Of a stretch of DNA of 39,594 bases, positions 16,428 to 23,710 are shown piece by piece (positions within the stretch are counted from its first letter, which is position 1; each line of letters opens with the position of its first letter). The stretch is from NCBI GenBank assembly GCA_017985675.1, contig JAGNXB010000016.1, forward strand, positions 12,065 through 51,658, written 5' to 3'. The position numbers and the translations under genes are program-made. This stretch comes from Saprospiraceae bacterium. GTDB lineage: Bacteria > Bacteroidota > Bacteroidia > Chitinophagales > Saprospiraceae. The notes beneath the pieces are model-generated. The model ran no database searches and was not told where the DNA came from. It saw only the letters and a program-made list of their open reading frames with translations.

Positions 16428-17384
16428 CTATTTAGCGAGAAATGCGCGGATGAGGGGAAACAATGTTTCGGGTTCTTCCACTTGCGGATTATGCCCGCTT
16501 TTTTCAAACATGACATATTGCGCCTGGGGGCAAAACTGCTTGTATTTTTCCATTTCTTTAGGAACGGCTACCCGATCAAATCGACCAGCCACGATGAGAA
16601 TGGGCATTTTAAGGTGTCGGAGTTGCTGCCGGTAATCGAAGGTGCCGATATCGTTGCCGACGATGAAGTCTCCATCCTTTCCGACCATCTGATAATACAG
16701 CGCGGCATTGAAGGGATTGGGGTAAGGTTTGCGCCGACGCCCTGTGAATTTGTCCGGGTTGTAAGCATATAAAAAACCATAAGGCACGCGTCCATATATC
16801 TCCTGGTGGATAGGGTCGCTGGAGATGTACCCTTGTTCGCGGACAATCATCAGCGTGTCCCATACCTCGGGATAATTGGTTTTTATTTCGTGGTTGCAAT
16901 TATCGTCATTGGCCTGCCACATGAGAAAACTGTGAAAGGAATTGGCATTGATCAAATGGCTGACCCGGTTGGGGTATTTGATCGCATAACCCTGTGCCAC
17001 CACGCCGCCATAAGAATGCCCCAGCACCGCGATTTTCTCATAACCCATCGCTTTGCGCAAGCCTTCCAGATCTTCGATATCCCGGTCCAGCGTATATTCC
17101 GACACATGACGGGAGGTATCAGATTTGCCGCGACCAAAGGCATCGTAATAAATGAGTGTGTTGGTGGTAGAAAGCGAGTCAAAACTGCGCATACCATAGT
17201 GACTGCCACCGGGACCGCCGGATATAAAAAACAGTGGTGCGCCGGTACCGAAACGCACGGTCCAGAGTTTGGCGCCATTGATGGTATAATACTGGCCATC
17301 GGTATGGCTATCCGGAAATGTCTGGCTGTGTGCAGGCGCCCATGCCGAGAGTAGGCAGGCGAGCAGAATGAAAAAACGAGTCAT
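16428..17384 (-). CDS. secreted alpha/beta hydrolase (proline iminopeptidase-like)
   Basis: 318 aa. A signal peptide (MTRFFILLACLLSAWAPAHS) ends at AHS-Q. The fold motifs are the oxyanion segment SGGPGGSHYG, the nucleophile elbow GHSYGG, an acid in VAGRFDRVAVP and a His in SGHNPQVEEP near the C-terminus, all as in the peptidase S33 family. S33 enzymes cleave N-terminal proline or hydrolyse small esters; with a signal peptide it acts in the periplasm or outside. It is upstream of crcB with a 14-nt gap. A functional link between the two is not evident. Confidence 0.86.
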   Translation of the reverse strand: MTRFFILLACLLSAWAPAHSQTFPDSHTDGQYYTINGAKLWTVRFGTGAPLFFISGGPGGSHYGMRSFDSLSTTNTLIYYDAFGRGKSDTSRHVSEYTLDRDIEDLEGLRKAMGYEKIAVLGHSYGGVVAQGYAIKYPNRVSHLINANSFHSFLMWQANDDNCNHEIKTNYPEVWDTLMIVREQGYISSDPIHQEIYGRVPYGFLYAYNPDKFTGRRRKPYPNPFNAALYYQMVGKDGDFIVGNDIGTFDYRQQLRHLKMPILIVAGRFDRVAVPKEMEKYKQFCPQAQYVMFEKSGHNPQVEEPETLFPLIRAFLAK

Positions 17385-17437
17385 CTTTTATGTTTTCGGG
17401 CATGAAGATGCGAAAAAATGCATAGACGGAGGACGGA

Positions 17438-17528
17438 GTAATAATCTGGAATCGTTACCAGGGATGAGGGATGGGGGATGAAAATGAAAATTTTGATCTA
17501 AAAAATGTCATGGGTCATTTGATCAAAC
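17438..17528. repeat. about 91-bp direct repeat, right copy
   Basis: Partner of 15901-15992, lying 53 nt upstream of the hydrolase start codon. The central part differs by a few substitutions and small gaps, the ends are identical. Further downstream (17571-17640) are G-rich GGTGGAGTTGCGGGG words. Confidence 0.75.
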
Positions 17529-17640
17529 AACGCAGACTAGAAGATCTGGAATCTGGACCGAGACGTGGTCCAATCTAAAATAAACAGCGAGCCCAAACGG
17601 TGGAGTTGCGGGGAGTTGCGGGGAATGGTGGGGTATAGCA

Positions 17641-17800
17641 GAGATCTTCGACCTTCGACCTCGAGACCTTCGACGTTAAGACCTTCGACCTTGCGACCCT
17701 GACTAACGCCAGGCAGGCTTCGACCAATAAATGATTCAACGCCTAAACATCTAAACTCCCTTCGACCTTGAGACCTTAAGACCTTGGACCTTCAGACCCT
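17641..17800. repeat. CTTCGACCTT satellite
   Basis: Degenerate repeats of AGACCTTCGACCTTGAGACC form, the reverse complement of the family after smpB (9036-9110). No gene is seen between 17385 and 18307. Confidence 0.7.
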
Positions 17801-17925
17801 CCTAAACCTCCGAATTATGCTGTCCCAATACCAGACAAAAAGTAAGCAAAACTTAGCTGATCCCCCCTTGATACCCCCTTCATACCTACATCATCCTCTT
17901 GAAATACGTAGTCTATTGACGAAAT

Positions 17926-18020
17926 GAAGGAGGACCGATGACGGATGACGGATGACGGACGACCGAAGACCGAAGACGGATGACCGAGGACGGATGACGG
18001 ACGACCGAAGACGGATGACT
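17926..18020. repeat. GGACCGATGACGGATGACGG satellite
   Basis: Runs of GATGACGGA and GACCGAAGAC words, the opposite orientation of the 9405-9490 family. ORFs read through it are repeat artefacts. Confidence 0.75.
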
Positions 18021-18147
18021 TGAAGGAGAAGTGTGAGGAGTGGAGAGTGATTGATATCGCAGAACCCCGATATCCTCACCAAAACATATTAACCAGTTTC
18101 GACAGCAATCAAGGCAACAACGCCCCAATTTCAAAATGTCGTAAAAC

Positions 18148-18173
18148 TTGAGATTAGGAAATTTTAATCTCAA
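18148..18173. promoter_or_regulatory. 9-bp perfect dyad, operator candidate
   Basis: TTGAGATTA-N8-TAATCTCAA, a perfect inverted repeat ending 15 bp before the TTG element of the following promoter. The form and place suit binding of a dimeric regulator, though a hairpin in RNA is also possible. Confidence 0.45.
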
Positions 18174-18188
18174 ATCATGTTATTGCTC

Positions 18189-18219
18189 TTGACAAATTTA
18201 TAAAAATGTCTTATTTTTA
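18189..18219 (+). promoter_or_regulatory. promoter of the leader ORF / secreted protein
   Basis: TTG (18189-18191), 20-nt spacer, TATTTTTA (18212-18219). The -7 element differs from TAnnTTTG only in the last base. The start is expected near 18226, about 185 nt before the main ATG, so the transcript carries the leader ORF and the hairpin. Confidence 0.5.
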
Positions 18220-18307
18220 CACGTCCATTATTTTTAAAACTCTAAAATAATTCCTTGCCATAATATGATTATTGAGTATTATAGAGTCGTATTATTGGAG
18301 CCCACTG

Positions 18308-18415
18308 ATGATCCGATTGAGTTACCTGATCCTTCTTGTGGCGAGTGTTAATCAAATTATTGGGAGTGCCTGGATAGCGCTCCCCTTTTTTCACTTCCAA
18401 AATATTTATCGATGA
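18308..18415 (+). CDS. 35-codon leader ORF overlapping the secreted-protein start
   Basis: ATG at 18308, 35 codons, TGA at 18413-18415. The TGA overlaps the ATG of the next gene as ATGA, so ribosomes finishing this ORF could restart on the main gene. The peptide begins MIRLSYLILLVASV and is hydrophobic through the middle (residues 4-27). The ORF passes through a strong terminator hairpin, so its translation would keep that hairpin open. No homologue is known to me; it may also be a chance ORF. Confidence 0.4.
   Translation: MIRLSYLILLVASVNQIIGSAWIALPFFHFQNIYR
18362..18391 (+). terminator. intrinsic terminator or attenuator inside the leader
   Basis: GGGAGTGC-CTGGATA-GCGCTCCC, an 8-bp stem with one G-U pair and a 7-nt loop, followed by C and six T. 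It ends 20 nt before the ATG of the secreted protein and downstream of the likely promoter. Confidence 0.7.
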
Positions 18416-19842
18416 AATCATTAAGCATCTTACTGATTCTGATGTTATACACCATTCATTCAATGGCACAAACAATTACTAATACTCATGTTTATTCTGA
18501 ATTTTCCAATTATACTTTTTTTAGTGGGCAACCAAATGAAGAAGGATATCAGTTTCTAACCGGTACACAGATTTATTATAATAGTCCTTATATTCCACCA
18601 GGACTGTTAGTGCAATTGAACGAAAATGGTAATGTACTGTTCGTGGATACACTGAGACAATATGCTTATCAATTGGCACATCGTGTAGACAGCTTTTTAT
18701 TTTTATCTGCTTATAACTACAATAAATTTCCTGATACTGCATCAACGTATGTCTTTGAAATCTGTGATTTACATGGTAAAGTGATCAAATCTTATGAACA
18801 TGATTTTATTATGAATAATCCATATGGATCGGGAATGACCCAAAAGAATGATTCGGTGTATATTTTTTCCCAAGGTTGCGAATTTACTAATGAAGATCCT
18901 GGTGTGGTATTTTATGAAGTCAATATTAATTCCTTGGAAGTTTATAAAAAATTGGCATTTAAAGGAGGAATCCTTGCACGAATACCAAGGATTGATGACA
19001 AACCAACTTTTCTGGAATGGACAGGTGCAATATGGGTCAAAGACACTACATTTGAACATACTTCCAAGCTTTTTATGGATACCACTAAGGCCTCCCAGTT
19101 AGGTACTATTTTGCCACGGGAAGACAAGCCGGGTTGGTTTGGCTTTGGTGGCTGTTCTACACCGTCCAATTTCTATGGCTTATGTATGATTGCCCTGGAT
19201 GATAAATTGCAGTTAGATAAAGTGGATCTTCTTTACCATAATCCTACAGGAGGAAACTTATATCTAGCTGCGAGCTTCCAATCCATTTGTAAAAACGGTG
19301 ATGCTTATTATGCCGCAGGACTTTGGAATTCTAAGCATGAATCTTCCAATTTTTGGAATGGCATCAAACCAACGGAAATAGTTATTGCCAAATATGACGT
19401 TCAACTCAACAGGGTATGGACGAAAATTGTAGGAGCTGATTTGCGATATAGACCAATGGATGTCCATCCAACGCCCCAAGGAGGGTTTATGATAGCAGGG
19501 GGGCAAAAAGATACAACTGATGGGTACAAATACTCTCCCTTCACCATGTTCTTCGATGCCGATGGTGAGCTTGTGGGCCAAGAGGAGCAGGAGACGGGCC
19601 GATATGAATTTACCATCTACGGCAATCCGGGCCATGAGGCGCTGCGCATCATGGGTAGATGGCCGGGCAGGCAGGTTCGTCTTACCGTGGTCAATGCGAT
19701 GGGTAGTCCGATGCTGAGCAGCTTCCTTACTGAGGGCATGAATCAATTTGACACCGCCTGGTGGCCTTCAGGGACATATTTGCTGTCCATCACCGATACC
19801 ACCGGTCGCATGCTGTGGAGCCAGCCATGGATTAGACAGTAA
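18412..19842 (+). CDS. secreted protein with type IX sorting domain
   Basis: 476 aa. A signal peptide (MKSLSILLILMLYTIHSMA-Q) is followed by a body of about 375 residues rich in Tyr, Asn and Asp, with repeating short beta-strand-like stretches; I do not recognise the fold, though a beta-propeller is possible. The last 80 residues (from YEFTIYGNPGHEALRIMG through WPSGTYLLSITDTTGRML) are a type IX secretion C-terminal sorting domain, so the protein should be exported to the cell surface. The body is strongly AT-rich (sampled 60-nt lines of 27-30% GC) while the sorting domain is GC-rich (50-68%), suggesting a mosaic gene. The function of the body is unknown. Confidence 0.82.
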   Translation: MKSLSILLILMLYTIHSMAQTITNTHVYSEFSNYTFFSGQPNEEGYQFLTGTQIYYNSPYIPPGLLVQLNENGNVLFVDTLRQYAYQLAHRVDSFLFLSAYNYNKFPDTASTYVFEICDLHGKVIKSYEHDFIMNNPYGSGMTQKNDSVYIFSQGCEFTNEDPGVVFYEVNINSLEVYKKLAFKGGILARIPRIDDKPTFLEWTGAIWVKDTTFEHTSKLFMDTTKASQLGTILPREDKPGWFGFGGCSTPSNFYGLCMIALDDKLQLDKVDLLYHNPTGGNLYLAASFQSICKNGDAYYAAGLWNSKHESSNFWNGIKPTEIVIAKYDVQLNRVWTKIVGADLRYRPMDVHPTPQGGFMIAGGQKDTTDGYKYSPFTMFFDADGELVGQEEQETGRYEFTIYGNPGHEALRIMGRWPGRQVRLTVVNAMGSPMLSSFLTEGMNQFDTAWWPSGTYLLSITDTTGRMLWSQPWIRQ

Positions 19843-20271
19843 AGTTGATATTGTGCTCAAAGTTGAAAGATGAATTAAATCACTTAATTCATCTTACCCC
19901 TAATCCTGACCTGTTTGGAGGATATCTTTTTGAAGCCCAGGATAAGCAGTAATTAGTTTGAATTTCGGAATAATCGGGAAACGGCAATCTGGAAGGTCGA
20001 CGGAAGACCGAAGCCATGATGTGGATCGACACCCACGAAAACTATGACACCCACGACACCCTCGACCTTTGACTTATTCCTTTGCGATCTTTCTGTCTTT
20101 GTGGCAATCACTGGCGTACCAACTTGGCAGCACGTTTAGGCATACAGTAAATGGTAAAGGGTAAGGGGTGAGGTAAGCGGCCAACAAAAATGTGGAGAGT
20201 CGAGGGTGGAGAGTCAAGTGTGCCATTCAATGCAACCCACAATCTCGTAATTGTTAAAGGGCATTTCGGAA

Positions 20272-20472
20272 GAATCCGGGAATCTGGAATCTGGAATCTG
20301 GAATCTGGCACGAGGCGTGGAACGAGGCGTAGAACGAGGCGTAGAACGAGGCGTGGAAGGAGGCACGGAACGAGGCTCAGAATGATGTTTGGAAAGGTCT
20401 ACATCTCGCCCTCCAGATTCCAGATTCTTCGATTCCAGATTATTCTGCTCCAGATTCCAGATTCCCGGATTC
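20272..20472. repeat. 23-bp perfect inverted repeat with a 155-nt loop
   Basis: Left arm 20272-20294 and right arm 20450-20472 are exact reverse complements, built of the heptamer AGATTCC / GGAATCT. They enclose a 12-bp tandem array. It lies in the convergent gap between the sorting-domain protein and the M48 protease. Other AGATTCC runs occur in the 26.6 and 38.2 kb repeats. Confidence 0.85.
20311..20382. repeat. 6 x 12-bp tandem repeat (CGAGGCGTGGAA)
   Basis: Six consecutive 12-nt units, CGAGGCGTGGAA / CGAGGCGTAGAA and variants, in the loop of the inverted repeat. Because 12 is a multiple of three it keeps a frame open, giving an Arg/Thr-rich pseudo-ORF that is not believed to be a gene. 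Confidence 0.9.
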
Positions 20473-20549
20473 CAGATTATTCCTCAATTATCCTTGCGCC
20501 AAGGATTCGACGAGACCCTTTTAAACCCTAAACCATAAACTTTTAAACC

Positions 20550-20660
20550 CTTGCTACCTTGCTACCTTCGACCTTGCGACCTTCGACCTTCAGACTTTAA
20601 GACCTTAAGACCTTCCACCTTCAGATTCCCTCTCAAAACCTCAAAACCTCAAAACCTCCC
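20550..20660. repeat. CTTCGACCTT and CTCAAAAC satellites
   Basis: CTTCGACCTTGCGACC words followed by CCTCAAAACCTCAAAACCTC, reaching over the stop codon of the M48 gene. The second word family recurs in reverse complement (GAGGTTTTGAGG) at 26.5-26.8, 37.9 and 38.8 kb. The gap 19843-20271 holds no gene that I can recognise. Confidence 0.7.
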
Positions 20661-21437
20661 CACTTCCTTCAGATACTGCCAGGAAACAGAATCCATTGCC
20701 GGAGAAAAGGATTGTTGATTTTTGCCCTTCGTTTGCATGATCTCAGCAGCGCGATCTTTAGAATCAGGGTGTGTAGAAATCCAGTTCGCAATGCCAGGCA
20801 ACGCGGGTCCCTCCCGGTCCATGCGAAGAAAAAAAGTAGCCATTTTTTCCGGGTCAATTTCCGCCTGTTGAAGCCAGTACACGGCTTGTACATCGGCTTC
20901 TGATTCTGCGGCCCGATCAAAGGCGGTAGAGGTGATATATTTTAGGATTTCCCGGATCACACCACCCGATTGATCACCGCTAAGCGAGACGAGAATATTG
21001 AGCCCCACTTCTTTGACCAGTTTTTTGACCACATGATCCAAATGGATATGCGCCATCTCATGGGCCAGCACGCCTGCCAGTTCGTCGGGGTCGTTACAAA
21101 AATCAATCAGTCCGGTGTATAGGATAATTTGTCGGCCGGGCAATGCAAAGGCATTAATCTGACTGTCATCCACAAGAAAGATGTTGATGGAAGCCAGCGC
21201 CGTGTCCGTAGGGGACAGTCGGTTTTTTAATTGTTGGATGACATCCTGTGCAAGCGAATCCTCGATAATATCATTATCGTTAATAAATAATTCCCATACC
21301 GCATCACCCAATTTTTTCTCCTGGGCTTTGGTCATTTTGTCGATCTCCCAGCGACCCATAAAATCAATTTGGGACAAGGCGTACCAGGCTCCGACAAAAA
21401 CGAGGAGGGCAAGCAGTATTTTAGACAGTATGCGCAT
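20649..21437 (-). CDS. M48 family metalloprotease
   Basis: 262 aa. An N-terminal hydrophobic segment (residues 5-22) is a signal anchor or signal peptide. The zinc site is HEMAH at residues 126-130, with the third ligand in the downstream RAAESEADVQA segment; INAFALPGRQIILYTGLI before it is the usual M48 substrate-strand region. The size and form match the BepA/LoiP-like short M48 enzymes that degrade misfolded envelope proteins. Its start overlaps the end of the upstream DUF4870-like gene by 17 nt, so it is the last gene of a minus-strand run starting at RidA. Specific substrates cannot be inferred. Confidence 0.92.
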   Translation of the reverse strand: MRILSKILLALLVFVGAWYALSQIDFMGRWEIDKMTKAQEKKLGDAVWELFINDNDIIEDSLAQDVIQQLKNRLSPTDTALASINIFLVDDSQINAFALPGRQIILYTGLIDFCNDPDELAGVLAHEMAHIHLDHVVKKLVKEVGLNILVSLSGDQSGGVIREILKYITSTAFDRAAESEADVQAVYWLQQAEIDPEKMATFFLRMDREGPALPGIANWISTHPDSKDRAAEIMQTKGKNQQSFSPAMDSVSWQYLKEVGRF

Positions 21438-21861
21438 GGTCGGATGTTGGTTTTAATGCCGCAAGATCACCAAAAAGCCACCAGGATACATGACGGCCCT
21501 GGCGCACCTGGATCATGGTATAAATCGTCGCAATAAATTCGGAAAGATTAATGAGAATAATGAGGAGCATATAGGCAATATAAGCATTGCTTATTTCTGT
21601 TTTGCCAAACAGGATGGACATGGTCCAATAAAATCCGGGACTATTGATGCATATTAAAGCTACCTGAGAAAAAAGCGCCTGTCGTGCGTGCCATTGTACA
21701 AAAGCGGTCCCTTTGCGCTGGTGCAGATAAAAAATAAATGTGGCCAATAAATTTAAAATCGGCAACGGTAAGCCAGCCATCACCGCAATGAGCGACATGA
21801 GATAACCATTTGATGCTTTTTCGGCTTCATGGTCCGTCGGTGTATAGTTAAAGGTACCCAT
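21421..21861 (-). CDS. DUF4870-like membrane protein
   Basis: 146 aa from the ATG complementary to 21859-21861; a start 12 codons further upstream would overlap the DUF2752 gene. Three or four hydrophobic segments are present, with FVQWHARQALFSQVALI, the HARQALFFQ-like signature of DUF4870/YccF-like proteins. Function unknown. It starts 5 nt after the DUF2752 gene and overlaps the M48 gene by 17 nt, so it is clearly part of one operon. Confidence 0.78.
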   Translation of the reverse strand: MGTFNYTPTDHEAEKASNGYLMSLIAVMAGLPLPILNLLATFIFYLHQRKGTAFVQWHARQALFSQVALICINSPGFYWTMSILFGKTEISNAYIAYMLLIILINLSEFIATIYTMIQVRQGRHVSWWLFGDLAALKPTSDHAHTV

Positions 21862-21866
21862 GTCTG

Positions 21867-22280
21867 TTAGATGTTTTTGGCCATATTCCATATCCAATTA
21901 GCCAATAGTATTAAAATGCCGATAATATAAATCGGTGGTTTACGAAGGAATTGTTCTGCCTTGATCCATGTGCGATGTAAGGAAGACCTGCCAGATACGA
22001 TATCCCAAAACAACCACACGGGAATAAATATTACAAGCAGAAAATAAATATACCCTATCGGATTAATCAACAGCGCCTGATACCATTCCCCATGCAGGAT
22101 TTGCATCAAGGACCGCGTACCTCCACAGGATGGACAAGGCACACCGGTTGTCGCTTTGATCAGGCAGACCGTCGGTGCAGCATGTATCATACCCCCGGCA
22201 CTAAATACCGCATATAGAATCCACGTGCAACCCAACAGCGTCGCCGGAATTATAAACCGATAAAACGATTTTTGCGTCAT
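21867..22280 (-). CDS. DUF2752 membrane protein
   Basis: 137 aa. The family signature is TGVPCPSCGGTRSLMQILHGEWYQAL split over the first loop, with the CPSCGGTR motif at about residues 48-55. Three hydrophobic segments surround it (N-terminal, 75-95, 115-130). Function is unknown; the two cysteines could bind metal or form a disulfide. It lies 5 nt after the TM2 gene. Confidence 0.87.
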   Translation of the reverse strand: MTQKSFYRFIIPATLLGCTWILYAVFSAGGMIHAAPTVCLIKATTGVPCPSCGGTRSLMQILHGEWYQALLINPIGYIYFLLVIFIPVWLFWDIVSGRSSLHRTWIKAEQFLRKPPIYIIGILILLANWIWNMAKNI

Positions 22281-22285
22281 TTACA

Positions 22286-22624
22286 TTAGGACAACGCCTG
22301 TCTCAGTAATCCGGCATTTAATTCTTTGGTGCGATCCATCACCATAAACCAATCGACAATGGTCCAGATACCAAGTCCGCCACAGGTGAGTAATTTGGCC
22401 ACACCGAGGCCTGTTTCACCCATCATAAACCGGTCAATGCCCAACTGGCCGCCAAGCAGTGATACAATTAACATTGTGGTTGGGTCTTTCAAATTTAAGG
22501 TTTGAATATGCATGAATTTACTGTCATCGGCCTCTAACAATCGCTCCCGGATCATAGGCAGAATACTGGGATGGAAAAATTTGCCATAACTCATCAAAAA
22601 CATGTCAATTTTTTGCGCTTCCAT
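22286..22624 (-). CDS. TM2 domain-containing protein
   Basis: 112 aa. A soluble N-terminal part of about 45 residues is followed by the TM2 domain: two transmembrane helices joined by a short loop, with LLGGQLGIDRFMMGETGLGVAKLL split by the characteristic DRF motif and GGLGIWTIVDWFMVM. TM2 proteins have no firm bacterial function. It follows RidA by 29 nt and precedes DUF2752 by 5 nt; TM2, DUF2752 and DUF4870-like genes tend to sit together in Bacteroidota, which suggests one membrane assembly. Confidence 0.88.
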   Translation of the reverse strand: MEAQKIDMFLMSYGKFFHPSILPMIRERLLEADDSKFMHIQTLNLKDPTTMLIVSLLGGQLGIDRFMMGETGLGVAKLLTCGGLGIWTIVDWFMVMDRTKELNAGLLRQALS

Positions 22625-22653
22625 AGGTTTAGGTTAGTTAGATTTTTAAAAAT

Positions 22654-23064
22654 TCAAAGTGGTTTATAGGCCACAACTTTTATTTCAATGACCAAATGCG
22701 GATGAGGTAATTGATGCACGGCTACCGTGGTCCGGGTCGGACCATCATAACCAAAATATTCACCGTATACTGTATTATATCCACCAAAATCATTCATATT
22801 TACCAGAAAGGTGGTGACATCCACGACATCTCCCAGGGTGGCTCCCACACTCGCCAAAATATCCTTAATATTCTCAATGACCGCTCTGGTCTGCGCACGA
22901 ATATCCAGATTAGTGGTACCCATTTCATCTACTACCACACCTGCAAAGGAATTGTCGGGCAGCCGGCTGGATGTGCCGGATACATAGAGAAAATCACCCG
23001 CACGTTTGATGTGTGGAAATTTTCCACGGGGCGTAGCTTTTCCCGGCACCACTTTACTTTCCAT
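22654..23064 (-). CDS. RidA/YjgF family protein, possibly 2-aminomuconate deaminase
   Basis: 136 aa, one RidA domain. It contains [20 protein letters not shown] and [14 protein letters not shown], a version seen in 2-aminomuconate deaminases of tryptophan and aminophenol breakdown, rather than the classic RidA start. Arg in the [11 protein letters not shown] segment matches the conserved active-site Arg of the family. Housekeeping RidA removes reactive enamines from pyridoxal enzymes. No other catabolic genes are near, so the substrate stays open. It is the first gene of the TM2-DUF2752-DUF4870-M48 run. Confidence 0.85.
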   Translation of the reverse strand: MESKVVPGKATPRGKFPHIKRAGDFLYVSGTSSRLPDNSFAGVVVDEMGTTNLDIRAQTRAVIENIKDILASVGATLGDVVDVTTFLVNMNDFGGYNTVYGEYFGYDGPTRTTVAVHQLPHPHLVIEIKVVAYKPL

Positions 23065-23205
23065 TTATTTCGTTTTCATCAAAAGGTTCATTCGCACTTC
23101 TTTTCCACTTTATAGGAATTAGCGATGGCTGCCAAAGATAATCATAGCGATCAAAACCCAATCAGTTCATTCGCTTTTCATCTTCATCAGGTAATCTTTT
23201 TTGGA

Positions 23206-23238
23206 TTTGGACAGTACCTGTCGAATGGTTTATCTTTA
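23206..23238 (+). promoter_or_regulatory. promoter placing the start at the ATG (leaderless)
   Basis: TTTG (23206-23209), 21-nt spacer, TATCTTTA (23231-23238). Only 4 nt separate the -7 box from the ATG at 23243, so the mRNA should begin at or next to the start codon. Confidence 0.55.
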
Positions 23239-23242
23239 CAGG

Positions 23243-23710
23243 ATGACCAAGCGTGCCCCAGTGCTCCTCCTATTATTATGTGCTGCTCCCATGATGCTCC
23301 TTGCACAAAAGGACCTGATATGGCAGGATTATGGCATCGGGATCCTCCTGCCCTCATCGATGCATTCCGTCCGGCAGGATGAAAAAATATTCACCGCTAA
23401 GGGCGACAGCATCTTATTGCAAATCCAGCCTAGTGACTTGGCGTCTATTGTGCCCGATGACGGGAAGGATGCGCTGGCCGGATATGCCCGGGATCTGGGG
23501 TACCTTGACATCCAACACGCGCAGGAAATCCCTTCGCCCGATCTGTTAATTTTTTCGATTGAAGCACTGGATGCCGTCGAATCGCCGGTCATTTGTTTTT
23601 TGATCCAACACCAGTTGAGTGGGCAGGTCTTTTTTGGCACCATCCATTGTGACCCTGCCCAACGGCCAGCGGCAATGGCCGTGATCCATTCCCTTTACAC
23701 CTACGATTAA
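23243..23710 (+). CDS. small secreted protein of unknown function
   Basis: 155 aa from the ATG at 23243; the 14-codon upstream extension overlaps the promoter. A signal peptide (MTKRAPVLLLLLCAAPMMLL) ends at LLA-Q. The mature part of about 132 residues starts KDLIWQDYGIGILLPSSM and has an alternating alpha/beta pattern; I do not recognise a family. It resembles small periplasmic proteins that read a stress-time difference only in size, so no function is offered. Its stop overlaps the stop of the convergent esterase within TTAA. Confidence 0.7.
   Translation: MTKRAPVLLLLLCAAPMMLLAQKDLIWQDYGIGILLPSSMHSVRQDEKIFTAKGDSILLQIQPSDLASIVPDDGKDALAGYARDLGYLDIQHAQEIPSPDLLIFSIEALDAVESPVICFLIQHQLSGQVFFGTIHCDPAQRPAAMAVIHSLYTYD

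Noticed and set aside
17385..17440. Fluoride riboswitch ahead of the hydrolase-crcB pair
   Set aside because: No sequence matching the conserved fluoride aptamer core was seen on the minus strand.
20190..20531. 113-aa Arg/Thr-rich ORF
   Set aside because: It is kept open by a 12-bp tandem repeat and has no start context or homologue.
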